A DNA stretch of 64,000 nucleotides, taken from assembly GCA_910577995.1 (NCBI GenBank), contig CAJTND010000001.1:186001-250000 (forward strand). Reading direction: 5' to 3'. The notes under the pieces are model-generated. The model did not search any database and was not told where the DNA came from. It saw only the letters and a list, made by a program, of their open reading frames with translations. Within the stretch, counting starts at the first letter, position 1. Every line of letters begins with the position of its first letter. The position numbers and the translations under genes are program-made. This document shows positions 52,238-61,051 of this stretch, piece by piece. The DNA is from an uncultured Christensenella sp. Lineage in GTDB: Bacteria; Bacillota; Clostridia; Christensenellales; Pumilibacteraceae.

Positions 52238-52973
52238 CGTCTCCGTCGTCGGGCATATTCGCGTTGTGATAAACTTCCTGTACGTCGTCGTCCTCGTCGA
52301 ACATATCTAGCATGCGCTGTATCTTGCCGACGGTCTCCTCGTCGACGTCGACGGTAGCCGACGGTATGCGCTTGACTTCGGCAAGCGTAACGGTCTTGCC
52401 CGCTTTTTCGAGCCCGTCGCGGACGGTATCGAGCGCGGACGGCGCGACCGTGATATAGTACTCGGCGTCCGACGAATCGAAGTCGTCCGCACCGAGATCG
52501 AGCGCGAGCATCATGACTTCTTCCTCGTCCTCGCCCGCTTTGCGCTCGACGGTGATAACGCCTTTCTGATCGAACATGTACGACACACAATTTGTAGTGC
52601 CGAGCGAGCCGCCGCACTTATCGAAAATATGCCGCACAGCCGCCGCGGTACGGTTCTTATTGTCGGTAAGCGTTTCGACGATGACGGCGACGCCGCCGGA
52701 GCCGTAGCCCTCGTAAGTTATCGCATCGTATACGACGTTGCCTTCCTCGCCGCTCGCTTTTTTGATAGAACGCGTGATATTATCGTTGGGCATGTTAGCC
52801 GCGCGCGCCTTGGATATGACGTCGCGAAGCCTAGGGTTATTGTTGGGATCGGGTCCGCCCGCCTTGACGGCGACGGCAAGCTCTCTGCCTATCTTGGTGA
52901 ATACGTTGGCGCGAGCCGCGTCGGTCTTGCCCTTTTGGCGTTTGATCGTTGCCCATTTGCTGTGTCCTGACAT
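52230..52973 (-). CDS. yebC: YebC/PmpR family protein
   Basis: A 247-residue TACO1-family protein with the invariant start MSGHSKWATIKRQKGK and GYGSGGVAVIVE. Members are annotated as transcriptional regulators; recent work on YebC proteins points to a role in translation of proline-rich stretches, so the function is unsettled. ATG 52973 has GGAG upstream; upstream in-frame sequence is leader. It heads the operon down to the terminator at 45575. Confidence 0.94.
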   Translation of the reverse strand: MSGHSKWATIKRQKGKTDAARANVFTKIGRELAVAVKAGGPDPNNNPRLRDVISKARAANMPNDNITRSIKKASGEEGNVVYDAITYEGYGSGGVAVIVETLTDNKNRTAAAVRHIFDKCGGSLGTTNCVSYMFDQKGVITVERKAGEDEEEVMMLALDLGADDFDSSDAEYYITVAPSALDTVRDGLEKAGKTVTLAEVKRIPSATVDVDEETVGKIQRMLDMFDEDDDVQEVYHNANMPDDGDDE

Positions 52974-53077
52974 GTTATGCTCCGTGTATTTGACTTTTTT
53001 CTTTATTACGTAAAACAGCTTGCGCGCCGTACAGCCTATATTGCGCCGTCGTCTCGCGGTCAAGCTTGTTTCTTTAT

Positions 53078-53106
53078 ATTATATATTGCCGAACGGCTTT
53101 TGTCAA
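53078..53106 (-). promoter_or_regulatory. Promoter of the yebC-proA-lysA-scpAB-gerW operon
   Basis: Perfect TTGACA (53101-53106) and TATAAT (53078-53083) on the minus strand with a 17-base spacer. The leader is about 100 bases. The -35 box overlaps the last bases of the methyltransferase gene. Confidence 0.85.
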
Positions 53107-53837
53107 TTATTTAGCGCGAACATCAGTATGCCCGCCGCCACGCCCGCGTTAAGCGATTCGATATTGCGCTGAGGTACGGACACCGTGCGATCGCAGAGCT
53201 TTTTTATCCCGTCGTCCACGCCGTCCGCCTCGTTGCCGATGACTATGCAGTATTTACCGCACGGCTTTTGCGCGCTTATCACGCTCTCGCCGTCCATATC
53301 CGCGCAAATAAGCTCATACCCCGCCGCTTTTACGTCCGCGGCGGTAACGTCTGTCGAAATATTGCATTTGAGCACTGCGGACATCGCGCTACGCACCACC
53401 TTCGGCGAATATACTTCGGCACAGCCGCAAAGCACGGCGCCGTAGCCGAAAGCGCAGCACGATCGTAGGATCGTGCCGACGTTGCCCGGGTCGCGCACGC
53501 GGTCGAGCAAGACTATCGCCCCGTCCGTCGGCGGCTTGCTTTCGGGCAGTCTGTTTATGCACAGCACGCCCTGCGAGCTCTCCGTTTCCGTCAGCTTGGC
53601 GAACACCGCATTATCTACGACGTACGTCTCGAAGTCCGCAAACTCGCCGCCGCGCGCGGCGTACCCGCGCTCGTCGAAAACAACCGCTACGACGTCATTC
53701 GGTCTTGCGGCGCACGTGTCCGAAACATTGCGGTAGCCTTCCGTAAAGAACATCGAAAGCTCGTCGCGGTATTTTTTTTGTTTAAGCTTGGCAATGCGTT
53801 TGACGATGCCGTTTTGCGCCGAACGTATGACTTCCAT
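53103..53837 (-). CDS. TrmH/SpoU family RNA 2'-O-methyltransferase
   Basis: A 244-residue SPOUT methyltransferase. The three SpoU motifs are VRDPGNVGTILRSC, IVIGNEADGV and PQRNIESLNAGVAAGI. The N-terminal substrate-binding region (FTEGYRNV) is that of the YsgA/RlmB-like group acting on rRNA or tRNA. It follows rplT as in other Firmicutes and has no promoter of its own that I can see. Confidence 0.9.
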   Translation of the reverse strand: MEVIRSAQNGIVKRIAKLKQKKYRDELSMFFTEGYRNVSDTCAARPNDVVAVVFDERGYAARGGEFADFETYVVDNAVFAKLTETESSQGVLCINRLPESKPPTDGAIVLLDRVRDPGNVGTILRSCCAFGYGAVLCGCAEVYSPKVVRSAMSAVLKCNISTDVTAADVKAAGYELICADMDGESVISAQKPCGKYCIVIGNEADGVDDGIKKLCDRTVSVPQRNIESLNAGVAAGILMFALNN

Positions 53838-53851
53838 AAACTCAAAACAAA

Positions 53852-53876
53852 ACGGCGCTTAAAACGATAAGCGCCG
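53852..53876 (-). terminator. Terminator after rplT
   Basis: Ten-base perfect inverted repeat (53852-53861 with 53867-53876) with a short loop and a TTTTG end on the minus strand. The modest T-tract may allow read-through into the methyltransferase gene. Confidence 0.7.
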
Positions 53877-53882
53877 TGATGA

Positions 53883-54242
53883 TCATTTACCGGAAACCGC
53901 GGCGGACGCTTTTTTTGCGAGCGCAGCGAACGCTTCCGCGTCGTTGATAGCCATGTCGGCGAGGACCTTGCGGTTAAGGTCGATGCCAGACACTTTAAGC
54001 CCGTGCATGAACTTGGAATAAGAAAGTCCGCTGAGCCTTGCCGCCGCGTTGATACGCGCTATCCACAGCGAGCGGAAATCGCGTTTTTTGCGGCGTCTGC
54101 CGATGTACGCGTACATCTGCGACTTCATTACGGCTTGACGCGCTATGCGGTACGAACGGGACTTCGATCCGAAGTAGCCCTTGGAAAGCTTAAAGATCTT
54201 TCTGCGCTTTTTTACTGCGTTGACTGCTCTTTTGATTCTCAT
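53883..54242 (-). CDS. rplT: 50S ribosomal protein L20
   Basis: A 119-residue L20 with the basic N-terminal arm ([19 protein letters not shown]) and [11 protein letters not shown]. It assembles early on 23S rRNA and, in Firmicutes, represses its own operon by binding the infC leader. AAAGGAGG precedes the ATG. Confidence 0.98.
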   Translation of the reverse strand: MRIKRAVNAVKKRRKIFKLSKGYFGSKSRSYRIARQAVMKSQMYAYIGRRRKKRDFRSLWIARINAAARLSGLSYSKFMHGLKVSGIDLNRKVLADMAINDAEAFAALAKKASAAVSGK

Positions 54243-54254
54243 TGTATGCCTCCT

Positions 54255-54452
54255 TTACTTCTGCGCCATATTGCGAATGGTCTTTTCTTGTTTGGTCGAT
54301 TTGAGGTACGCGCCTTGACGCAATCTCATTATGCGCTTTCTCGGCTTTTTGTTGAGAATGTGGTTTTTACCCTGCTGCGCTCTCTTGACTCTGCCGTTTG
54401 CGGTTACGCGAAAACGCTTTTTCGCTCCGCTGTGACTTTTCATTTTGGGCAT
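54255..54452 (-). CDS. rpmI: 50S ribosomal protein L35
   Basis: A 65-residue L35 with the invariant [14 protein letters not shown] start and a strongly basic body. It lies between infC and rplT in the standard order. Confidence 0.98.
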   Translation of the reverse strand: MPKMKSHSGAKKRFRVTANGRVKRAQQGKNHILNKKPRKRIMRLRQGAYLKSTKQEKTIRNMAQK

Positions 54453-54473
54453 GTTTATTATCCTCCGAAAAAA

Positions 54474-54992
54474 TTATTTGCTGTTGATGGGGATCAGGTT
54501 CATGACTATGGACCTGCCGTCGACGGCGGGCTTGCGATCCATCGTCGCTATGTCCTTGACCGTCTCGTAAAAGGAATTCATTATATCTATGCCGAGCTGC
54601 GGGCGCGCCATCTGCCTGCCGCGCATACGGATCGATACCTTTACTTTGTCGCCGTCCGACAAAAATTTGTTAGCTTGCTTCGCCTTGGTGTTGAGATCGC
54701 CCGAGTCTATAGTCATTGACAGTCGGATCTCTTTGAGCTCGGCGCGTTTCTGGTTCTTTTGCGCGTCCTTGGCTTTTTTGGTAGCGTCGAAGCGGTATTT
54801 GCCGTAGTCCATTATCTGGCATACGGGCGGTTGCGCGTTGGGCGTGATCATTACGAGATCGAGCCGTTTTTCGTCAGCCATGTTCTTGGCTTGACGCGCT
54901 TTCATTATCCCGAGCATCGCGCCCGTTTCGTCCTTGACGCGCACATCGAGATTGTCGTTGATACCGTCGTTAGTAACAAGCTCCTTAAAAAT
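54474..54992 (-). CDS. infC: Translation initiation factor IF-3, with a rare ATT start
   Basis: A 172-residue IF-3 that keeps the 30S subunit free and proofreads the start codon. IMDYGKYRFD and VKVSIRMRGRQMARP identify the two domains. No ATG or GTG fits the N-terminus. ATT at 54992 lies nine bases after a perfect GGAGG and gives the expected start FKELVTNDGIND. AUU starts are established for infC in other bacteria, where IF-3 thereby represses its own translation. Confidence 0.93.
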   Translation of the reverse strand: MFKELVTNDGINDNLDVRVKDETGAMLGIMKARQAKNMADEKRLDLVMITPNAQPPVCQIMDYGKYRFDATKKAKDAQKNQKRAELKEIRLSMTIDSGDLNTKAKQANKFLSDGDKVKVSIRMRGRQMARPQLGIDIMNSFYETVKDIATMDRKPAVDGRSIVMNLIPINSK

Positions 54993-55116
54993 AGTGATTG
55001 ACCTCCGAAAAATAAAAATACGGACCGATAGACACGATCCGCAACAAAAAGACAGGTAAAATCTTGTTATTGACCGTCCCGAGCATGCCCGAACGGTGAG
55101 ATCGAATCTACTTAGC
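54993..55116 (-). promoter_or_regulatory. infC-rpmI-rplT leader, L20-type attenuator region
   Basis: About 120 bases of leader between the promoter and the IF-3 start. They hold a first hairpin (ACCGT with ACGGT around 55080-55105), an AACAA/TTGTT pair, and then the intrinsic terminator at 55021-55041. This arrangement matches the known leader through which L20 controls the operon in Firmicutes; its identity as an L20 leader is inferred from position and shape. Confidence 0.65.
55009..55041 (-). terminator. Attenuator hairpin upstream of infC
   Basis: CGGATCG and CGGTCCG (minus strand, 55021-55041) form a 7-pair stem with a 7-base loop, followed by TATTTTTATTTTT before the RBS. It would stop transcription before infC unless opened. 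Confidence 0.72.
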
Positions 55117-55122
55117 CTACGT

Positions 55123-55151
55123 ATTATATGATATCGCCCGAGATTTGTCAA
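55123..55151 (-). promoter_or_regulatory. Promoter of infC-rpmI-rplT
   Basis: Perfect TTGACA (55146-55151) and TATAAT (55123-55128) on the minus strand with a 17-base spacer. Its -35 box is five bases from the -35 box of a divergent promoter. Confidence 0.87.
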
Positions 55152-55156
55152 CGGTT

Positions 55157-55185
55157 TTGACAAACTTTTTGCGATTTTTTATAAA
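55157..55185 (+). promoter_or_regulatory. Divergent promoter of the small lipoprotein gene
   Basis: Perfect TTGACA (55157-55162) and TATAAA (55180-55185) with a 17-base spacer, back to back with the infC promoter. Confidence 0.78.
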
Positions 55186-55264
55186 ACCGCCCGTACACAG
55201 CCGCGAATAAAAGTTTATTGCCGACGGACAATAAATAAAAACGACAAAAGGACGGGTCAAAACC

Positions 55265-55891
55265 ATGAAAAAAACCTTGGCATTAGTTGCCGCCTGCGCT
55301 CTCACCGCCGCCGCTGCTTGCGGCTGCGCCTCCAAAGCTCCGACCGAAGCGCGTCCGCTTCCGCGCAACGCAACGCCTGAGATCACTCAAAAAGCTCCCG
55401 ACAGATCGGGCGTTATAGAGATAGATCTCGGCGGCATCTTTGATCGCGCACCGCAGCACGAGGACGCGTCGCTGACAAGGCGCACGTTCCGCCGTTCGCC
55501 CGCAGGCGAATACACCGTGGAATACGTCCACACACCGCGCGGCGAGGAGCGTGACGAAACGCTCGATTACAAACTGACGCTCAACGACGACAACACCTAT
55601 ACCCTCTCCGTCACCACCGACGGAGTAAACGCCGAGCACAGCGGACGTTGGTATATGCACCGCGACGGCAATATCGTGATGTACTACGACGAGCCGATAG
55701 ACAAGCCCGCGCACAACGTTTATATAAGCGACACCATGTACGCCGAATCGCTGCCGCAGGGCAAGCTGATGATATACGACAGCTGCAACGTCATCGTTCT
55801 CGCCCGTCAAGGCGATAACGCTGCCGACTACGAGATAACGACGGACGGCAACAATATGTTCGCGCGGCTCTACGCCTCCGCGGAAAACTGA
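55265..55891 (+). CDS. Small predicted lipoprotein of unknown function
   Basis: A 208-residue protein with a signal peptide and a lipoprotein-like Cys at 19 or 21 (TAAAACGC). A Pro/Arg-rich linker follows. The region from ~80 to the end looks like a beta-sheet domain with many Thr and Asp (LTLNDDNTYTLSVTTDG, SGRWYMHRDGNIVMYYD), as in lipocalin-like or META-type domains, but I do not recognise the family. It is one of few plus-strand genes and its last 22 bases overlap the convergent membrane-protein gene. Confidence 0.8.
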   Translation: MKKTLALVAACALTAAAACGCASKAPTEARPLPRNATPEITQKAPDRSGVIEIDLGGIFDRAPQHEDASLTRRTFRRSPAGEYTVEYVHTPRGEERDETLDYKLTLNDDNTYTLSVTTDGVNAEHSGRWYMHRDGNIVMYYDEPIDKPAHNVYISDTMYAESLPQGKLMIYDSCNVIVLARQGDNAADYEITTDGNNMFARLYASAEN

Positions 55892-56883
55892 GCTGTTTCC
55901 GCACCGACCGAGCTGCCGTCGTCGACAGCTATAAGCAGGAAGCCGTTAGCGGTCATCAGCTTATCGAGCTTTTTCGGCATGTCGACGGTGCGGATAAAAT
56001 GCACGACGTAGCCGAACAGCCATACGAATATCAATATTTCGGAAAGGATTATAAAAACTATTTTCCACGCAACATTGAGCCGCCTCAACAGCCCGTCCGT
56101 CTTTACGAGCGAGCCGTCGATGCGGCTCTCTTGTATTTGGGCTTTGTACACCCAATCGCCGTAAATGCGGCTTTTGCGCACGGCAAGCCCGACGCTTACA
56201 GCGGACATATCTATGATACCGTTGCGCGCCGCGTCGGTAAGAGCAAAAACGTTGTGATGCCTGTCGACCGTGCTTATCTTGGGCGCAAAGTATACGAGCA
56301 CGGCGAGTAGTATCGTTATCACTCCGATATTGATGCCCGATATGCAATTTGCGCGCGCGGCATTGCCGTGCATCGCGTCGGTAAACGACATGATGGCTAT
56401 CTGCGCGGTAAGCATGGCGGACATCGCCGACACCGTGCTGATTATCTTGATATCGCGGTACAAATGCCCGAGCCGTTTCGTCTTGACGAGCCCGTATACC
56501 GCAACGCCCATTTCGCAAAAAGCGACGGTCGCCATGGCTATCGCGCCGCGCCTGTCGTACTCGCCCGCGAACAGCCCGTAACGCAACTGCACCGCCATAT
56601 ATACTATATAGACCACGCCCGCCGTGAATATCCGCCCTGCTACGGCGGCGTTGCGGTATGCGAATGTATGCTTGTCCGTCTTGATACCGAGTATACACTG
56701 TATCTTCGCCGATACGAGCACCAAGCCGAAAATACCGACGGCTATCACCGTCGGGTCAGAAAAAACACCGACCAAAAGCTTGACCACCGATATCAAAAAC
56801 GATACACCCGTCGTTATCATGGCGAGCCACGGCAGCCGCTCTTCGTAAGTCATGCTCCTGAACTTGGCGAAAAGCTTTTTCAT
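55870..56883 (-). CDS. Unrecognised polytopic membrane protein
   Basis: A 337-residue protein with about seven or eight hydrophobic segments (for example residues 19-39, 45-65, 84-101, 113-131, 146-168, 184-204 and 280-305) and basic loops. HTFAYRNAAVAGRIFTAGV in loop 2-3 is the most distinctive patch. I cannot assign a family. It has its own promoter and lies after comEC. Its 3' end overlaps the convergent lipoprotein gene, so read-through of either would make antisense RNA. Confidence 0.78.
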   Translation of the reverse strand: MKKLFAKFRSMTYEERLPWLAMITTGVSFLISVVKLLVGVFSDPTVIAVGIFGLVLVSAKIQCILGIKTDKHTFAYRNAAVAGRIFTAGVVYIVYMAVQLRYGLFAGEYDRRGAIAMATVAFCEMGVAVYGLVKTKRLGHLYRDIKIISTVSAMSAMLTAQIAIMSFTDAMHGNAARANCISGINIGVITILLAVLVYFAPKISTVDRHHNVFALTDAARNGIIDMSAVSVGLAVRKSRIYGDWVYKAQIQESRIDGSLVKTDGLLRRLNVAWKIVFIILSEILIFVWLFGYVVHFIRTVDMPKKLDKLMTANGFLLIAVDDGSSVGAETAQFSAEA

Positions 56884-56893
56884 GATTTGTCGT

Positions 56894-56922
56894 AATATAT
56901 CATTTTACGCCCGACAAGTCAA
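56894..56922 (-). promoter_or_regulatory. Promoter of the unrecognised membrane protein gene
   Basis: TTGACT (56917-56922) and TATATT (56894-56899) on the minus strand with a 17-base spacer, just past the comEC stop. Confidence 0.7.
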
Positions 56923-56933
56923 GAAAAGCGCGG

Positions 56934-59015
56934 TCATATCGCGTAACTGTATTCTCCGCCGTCGAGGGTAAATACGCCGTCGCGCGCCGCGTCCGCACTG
57001 TTGCAAAGATACGTTACCCCGTCCTCCGGATATTCGACCGTATTCACGCGCACGGTCCTATATCCAGAAAATAAACGCTCGTCCGCGCCGTCGGCGGCAA
57101 ACAGCACGCCGCCGTATCCGTAACCGATAAACTCGCCGCCCGCAGTGACGGCGGTAACGCCGCCGTCGCCCTCGCCGAAAAGTCTGTAATCGATACCGTT
57201 TTCTATCAAACGCTCTGCTACGAGGTCGAACCGCGGACCGTACACCGTGCCTATTTTCATCCTGTCGTAAAGCTCGAGAATTCCGTCCGCCGTTTTGTAG
57301 CTCAGATCGAGCAGATACACCGCGTCGACTTTTTTACATCGGTCTTTTTGCAGCGCGCGGAACACAGCGTTCCCGTCGCGCATGTAACCTATAACATAGA
57401 TCTTATCGTCGACTATCACGCTCTCCGTGCTCTTGGCATCGACGACCGTTATATGACCTCTCGACGGCGCGCCCCCGATCAACAAGAGAGCCGAGCACGC
57501 CGCGACCGATGCGATAACGACGGAGAGCTTTGCGCGGTCGGACATAAAAAACCCGCTTGCGCAGAACATCACGGGATAGCAAAGGAACACCGCCGCCGTA
57601 CTGTACACGGTAAAGGTCGAATACGGAATAGCGGCGATACCGCGCGAAATATAGTCTATCGGCATGAGCAGATATTTGGGCACTGTGAGCGCCGCGCTGC
57701 AAAACGGCAACGCGCCTATCGCCGAGCAAAGCAACAGTATGACGAAAGCGACAGATATATACGGTATCATCACGGTATTGACGATAAGAGAAAACACCTG
57801 CACCGTGTGAAAGAAATATATCTGCGACGGCAATATCCCGATATTTACGGCGGCGGACACGCCGAGCGCGTCGGAAAGCCGCCTGCCTGCGCGTATCTTT
57901 TTGAGCGCGCGCGAAAATCCGCCTGCGAAAGCCGCGATACCGAATATCGCGCCGAAGCTCATCAAGAATCCCGGCTCGAACATATAGAACGGTTTTACCG
58001 CGAGTATCAACGAAAACGCACAGCACAGCGACGACAGCAGATCGCGCCGACTGCCTATAAGCAGAGAGAATGATGATATCTCCGTCATTATCGCGGCGCG
58101 AACGATCGACGGCGAAAAGTCGGCAACTACGCAATATGCCGCGACCGCGACGGAAATGACGGCAAACCTTATGCTCCTTCGTGTTTTACACAGCACAATA
58201 GCGATAAGAGCCGCCAGGAATCCGATATGAAGTCCCGAAACAGCCATGATATGCCCGAGCCCCGCCGCAGAAAATACGTCCGTTATATCGGTATCGAGCG
58301 AGTGTTTGTCGCCCGTCAGCATCGAATACGCTATATTTCCGTACCGCTCGCCCATATTTCCGACGAGCAGAGTTTTGAGCGCGCTCGAAAAACGCTCGAT
58401 CGGCTTGGGCTTGCCGAACTCTATCTTGATGTTATCCGACCGCGCCGACGCATAAAATCTTATGCCAGTGCGGTATGCCGTGCCGTTCGGCATGTTCCCG
58501 TCTATCGGTTTTATCGCCGTTACGAAAGCCGAAAGTTTCAGCCTGTCGCCGCACTGCACCGACTCGGCGATGTTTACGTCCGACGCCGTTATATTTATCC
58601 TCAGCACTCCGTCGACGTTTCCGCCGTCGAGCGTCACGCCGTCTAAATCTATCTTAGCTCCGCCAGACCGCACGTCGACCGCGCACACGCGACCCGAAAT
58701 TTCGCGGCGACCGCCTACCGCCTCCGCCGACCAACTGTCGATACCGACTGCGGCGGTAGCAAACGCGGATATGCTCAGCGCGAGCGACAAGAAGCAAGTC
58801 ATGACTTTCCGCAATCCGCTCTTATTTCCTAATAGCTTTACGGTAAATACGCAAAACGCCGCAGCGCAGACTGCGGCAACCATACAAAAACAAGCTATCC
58901 CGAGCGGACGTATAAGCGCATACGCATACGCGCAAAACACCGCGGCGGCGACTGCGAGCGCAACTATAAGAAAAGGTCTGAAATTTATCGGGTAACGCTT
59001 CACTGCGCGCGTCAA
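56934..59015 (-). CDS. comEC: ComEC/Rec2-type DNA-uptake channel protein with degenerate C-terminal domain
   Basis: A 693-residue polytopic protein. N-terminal helices and the OB-like DUF4131 region (residues ~20-190) are followed by the Competence domain with SGLHIGFLAALI and a block of helices to ~residue 500. The C-terminal ~190 residues occupy the place of the metallo-beta-lactamase-like domain (GHITVVDAKSTESVIV) but show no HxHxDH metal motif. The channel part should work; the nuclease-like part probably does not. It overlaps recG by four bases. Confidence 0.88.
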   Translation of the reverse strand: MTRAVKRYPINFRPFLIVALAVAAAVFCAYAYALIRPLGIACFCMVAAVCAAAFCVFTVKLLGNKSGLRKVMTCFLSLALSISAFATAAVGIDSWSAEAVGGRREISGRVCAVDVRSGGAKIDLDGVTLDGGNVDGVLRINITASDVNIAESVQCGDRLKLSAFVTAIKPIDGNMPNGTAYRTGIRFYASARSDNIKIEFGKPKPIERFSSALKTLLVGNMGERYGNIAYSMLTGDKHSLDTDITDVFSAAGLGHIMAVSGLHIGFLAALIAIVLCKTRRSIRFAVISVAVAAYCVVADFSPSIVRAAIMTEISSFSLLIGSRRDLLSSLCCAFSLILAVKPFYMFEPGFLMSFGAIFGIAAFAGGFSRALKKIRAGRRLSDALGVSAAVNIGILPSQIYFFHTVQVFSLIVNTVMIPYISVAFVILLLCSAIGALPFCSAALTVPKYLLMPIDYISRGIAAIPYSTFTVYSTAAVFLCYPVMFCASGFFMSDRAKLSVVIASVAACSALLLIGGAPSRGHITVVDAKSTESVIVDDKIYVIGYMRDGNAVFRALQKDRCKKVDAVYLLDLSYKTADGILELYDRMKIGTVYGPRFDLVAERLIENGIDYRLFGEGDGGVTAVTAGGEFIGYGYGGVLFAADGADERLFSGYRTVRVNTVEYPEDGVTYLCNSADAARDGVFTLDGGEYSYAI

Positions 59016-60979
59016 TTCATAGTGACGGAGCGTATGAACTCCGGGTCGTCGAGCGAGCGAAGTATAGCCGCGGATGCGGCTTCGTCGGCGACGAGCGCAT
59101 CGGACAGCGCGCGCGAGCTTTCAATCACGCGCTCGTCTATCTCGAGCGAGCCGCTACCGTGCTGTTTCAGCCCTACGAAATCGCCAGCGCCGCGCATGCG
59201 GAAATCGAGCTCGGACACGGAAAAACCGTCGGTGACCGAACAGAACTTTTTGAGCCTCGCTTCCGCCTCCGCATCGCCGCGCGAAACGAGAAAGCAATAC
59301 GATTCCTTGGTGCCGCGCCCGACCCGACCTCGTATCTGATGCAGTTCTGACAGCCCGAACCTGTCAGCATCGTACACGACGACCGTCGTCGCCTCGGGCA
59401 CATCCACGCCGACCTCGACGACCGTCGTCGAAACGAGTACTTTGATCGTGCCCGTCTTGAACGCACGCATTACCGCGTTTTTCTCCGCGTCCTTCATCTT
59501 GCCGTGCACACAGCCTACGATTTCGCCGAGCCTCGGCTTTAAGCTCTTATACAACGCCTCGACGCTCGTCAATTCCTCATCGGTATCGGTTATCCTCGGG
59601 CATATGATGTAAGTGCGCTCGTCGAGCGCGGCTTTTTGCGCTATGTAGCCGTTCATCGCCGCAAGCTTTGTCTGCGGCACGAGCGAGGTATGCACCTTCG
59701 GACGGTTTGCGGGCAGTGCGCGTATATCTATCTGTCTAAGCTCGCCGTACAGCGACAGCGCGAGCGTGCGCGGTATGGGCGTCGCCGTCATCACTATCAT
59801 GTCGGTCTTACCGCCCTTGCTCTCGAGCTTGGCGCGTTGGTTTACGCCGAACCGCTGTTGTTCGTCGACTATCACGAGCCGCAGATCCCTGTAATCGACT
59901 GCGTCGCCGATAAGCGACTGCGTACCGACTATACAGCTCGCCGCGCCGTACTTGATATTGAAATGCGCGGTCTCGCGCTCAAGCTTGCTCATGGACGCAC
60001 AAAGCAGCTGGACCTTCGCGCCGAGCGGTTCGAGCACTCGCGTCATGGTTTCGTAATGCTGCCGCGCGAGCACCTCCGTCGGGGTCATCAACGCCGCTTG
60101 ATAGCCGCTCATTGCGGCGTAGTACATCACGCACATCGCGACGGCAGTCTTGCCGCAACCGACTTCGCCCTGCACGAGCATATTGACGAGTTTATCGGAC
60201 CGCATCGCCGAGATCATGCCGTCAATAGCGGCGCGCTGCGCTTCGGTAAGAGCATAAGGCAGACTGTCCGCAAAGTCGTCGACGACGGAGAGCGGCGCAT
60301 TATACACAAAATCGCGCTTATCGTCCTTGACGAGCCGATAAGTCGATATAACGTAGCAAAGCTGTTCCACTGCGACCGATCTTCGCGCCTCGGCAAGGTC
60401 GGCGGCGTTTTTCGGCATGTGCACGCGCCGTATCGCGTCCTGTAAAGGGAGCAATCCGTACCGTTCGGCGAGCGCGCTCGGTATATAACTGTTTACGCGC
60501 GTATTTGCGAGCGCGGCGGAAACTGCGGCGGCAAACGTGCGCGACGGTATAGACGTTTTGTACAGCGGGATGATATCCCCGTCGCACGCCTGCGGCGCGA
60601 TAAGCGTCGGGTTGACTATTTGCAAGCTTTTTCCGAATTTTTTGGCTTTTCCGACGCAGTAAACACTGCCGCCGACCTTGAGCGAGCGCGCGGCAAACGG
60701 CTGATTGAACCAACTGCATCGCACGGTCACGCCGTTGTTGACAAGCTCGCACGTCACGACCGACAGCCCTTTTCTTACGTATCGCCGCTTCGCCTCGGCG
60801 GTGACCTCGGCAAGGAACGACAGTTCTTCGCCGTCGCGCACGCCGACGGTCAGCTTACTGTTCGCGTATATGTATTTATCGGGAAAACGCAACAGCAGAT
60901 CGGACGGGGTGAATATCCCCGACTCGTTCAGCGCCGCTACGCGTTTATCTCCGATTCCCTTTATCTCGCGAAGTTCCAA
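59012..60979 (-). CDS. recG: ATP-dependent DNA helicase RecG
   Basis: A 655-residue RecG that reverses stalled forks and branch-migrates junctions. The N-terminal wedge domain begins with ELREIKGIGDKRVAALNESG; the helicase core has QGEVGCGKTAVA, DEQQRFG, TATPIPRT and HQIRGRVGRG. No ATG fits: the TTG at 60979 gives the family's usual start and has GTGGA upstream. A G+C-rich hairpin (60999-61031) lies just before it. Confidence 0.93.
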   Translation of the reverse strand: MELREIKGIGDKRVAALNESGIFTPSDLLLRFPDKYIYANSKLTVGVRDGEELSFLAEVTAEAKRRYVRKGLSVVTCELVNNGVTVRCSWFNQPFAARSLKVGGSVYCVGKAKKFGKSLQIVNPTLIAPQACDGDIIPLYKTSIPSRTFAAAVSAALANTRVNSYIPSALAERYGLLPLQDAIRRVHMPKNAADLAEARRSVAVEQLCYVISTYRLVKDDKRDFVYNAPLSVVDDFADSLPYALTEAQRAAIDGMISAMRSDKLVNMLVQGEVGCGKTAVAMCVMYYAAMSGYQAALMTPTEVLARQHYETMTRVLEPLGAKVQLLCASMSKLERETAHFNIKYGAASCIVGTQSLIGDAVDYRDLRLVIVDEQQRFGVNQRAKLESKGGKTDMIVMTATPIPRTLALSLYGELRQIDIRALPANRPKVHTSLVPQTKLAAMNGYIAQKAALDERTYIICPRITDTDEELTSVEALYKSLKPRLGEIVGCVHGKMKDAEKNAVMRAFKTGTIKVLVSTTVVEVGVDVPEATTVVVYDADRFGLSELHQIRGRVGRGTKESYCFLVSRGDAEAEARLKKFCSVTDGFSVSELDFRMRGAGDFVGLKQHGSGSLEIDERVIESSRALSDALVADEAASAAILRSLDDPEFIRSVTMN

Positions 60980-60998
60980 TGTTATCCACAAAATATAA

Positions 60999-61031
60999 CG
61001 GCGGCAACACGCCGAATAGCGCACGCCGCCG
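60999..61031 (-). terminator. Hairpin between yloV and recG, possible attenuator
   Basis: CGGCGGC and GCCGCCG (minus strand, seven perfect pairs) enclose a 19-base loop and are followed by TTATATTTTG, 20 bases before the TTG start of recG. The T-tract is imperfect, so partial termination is likelier than a full stop. Confidence 0.4.
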
Positions 61032-61051
61032 ATGATTATCCGTTAAAAGTA

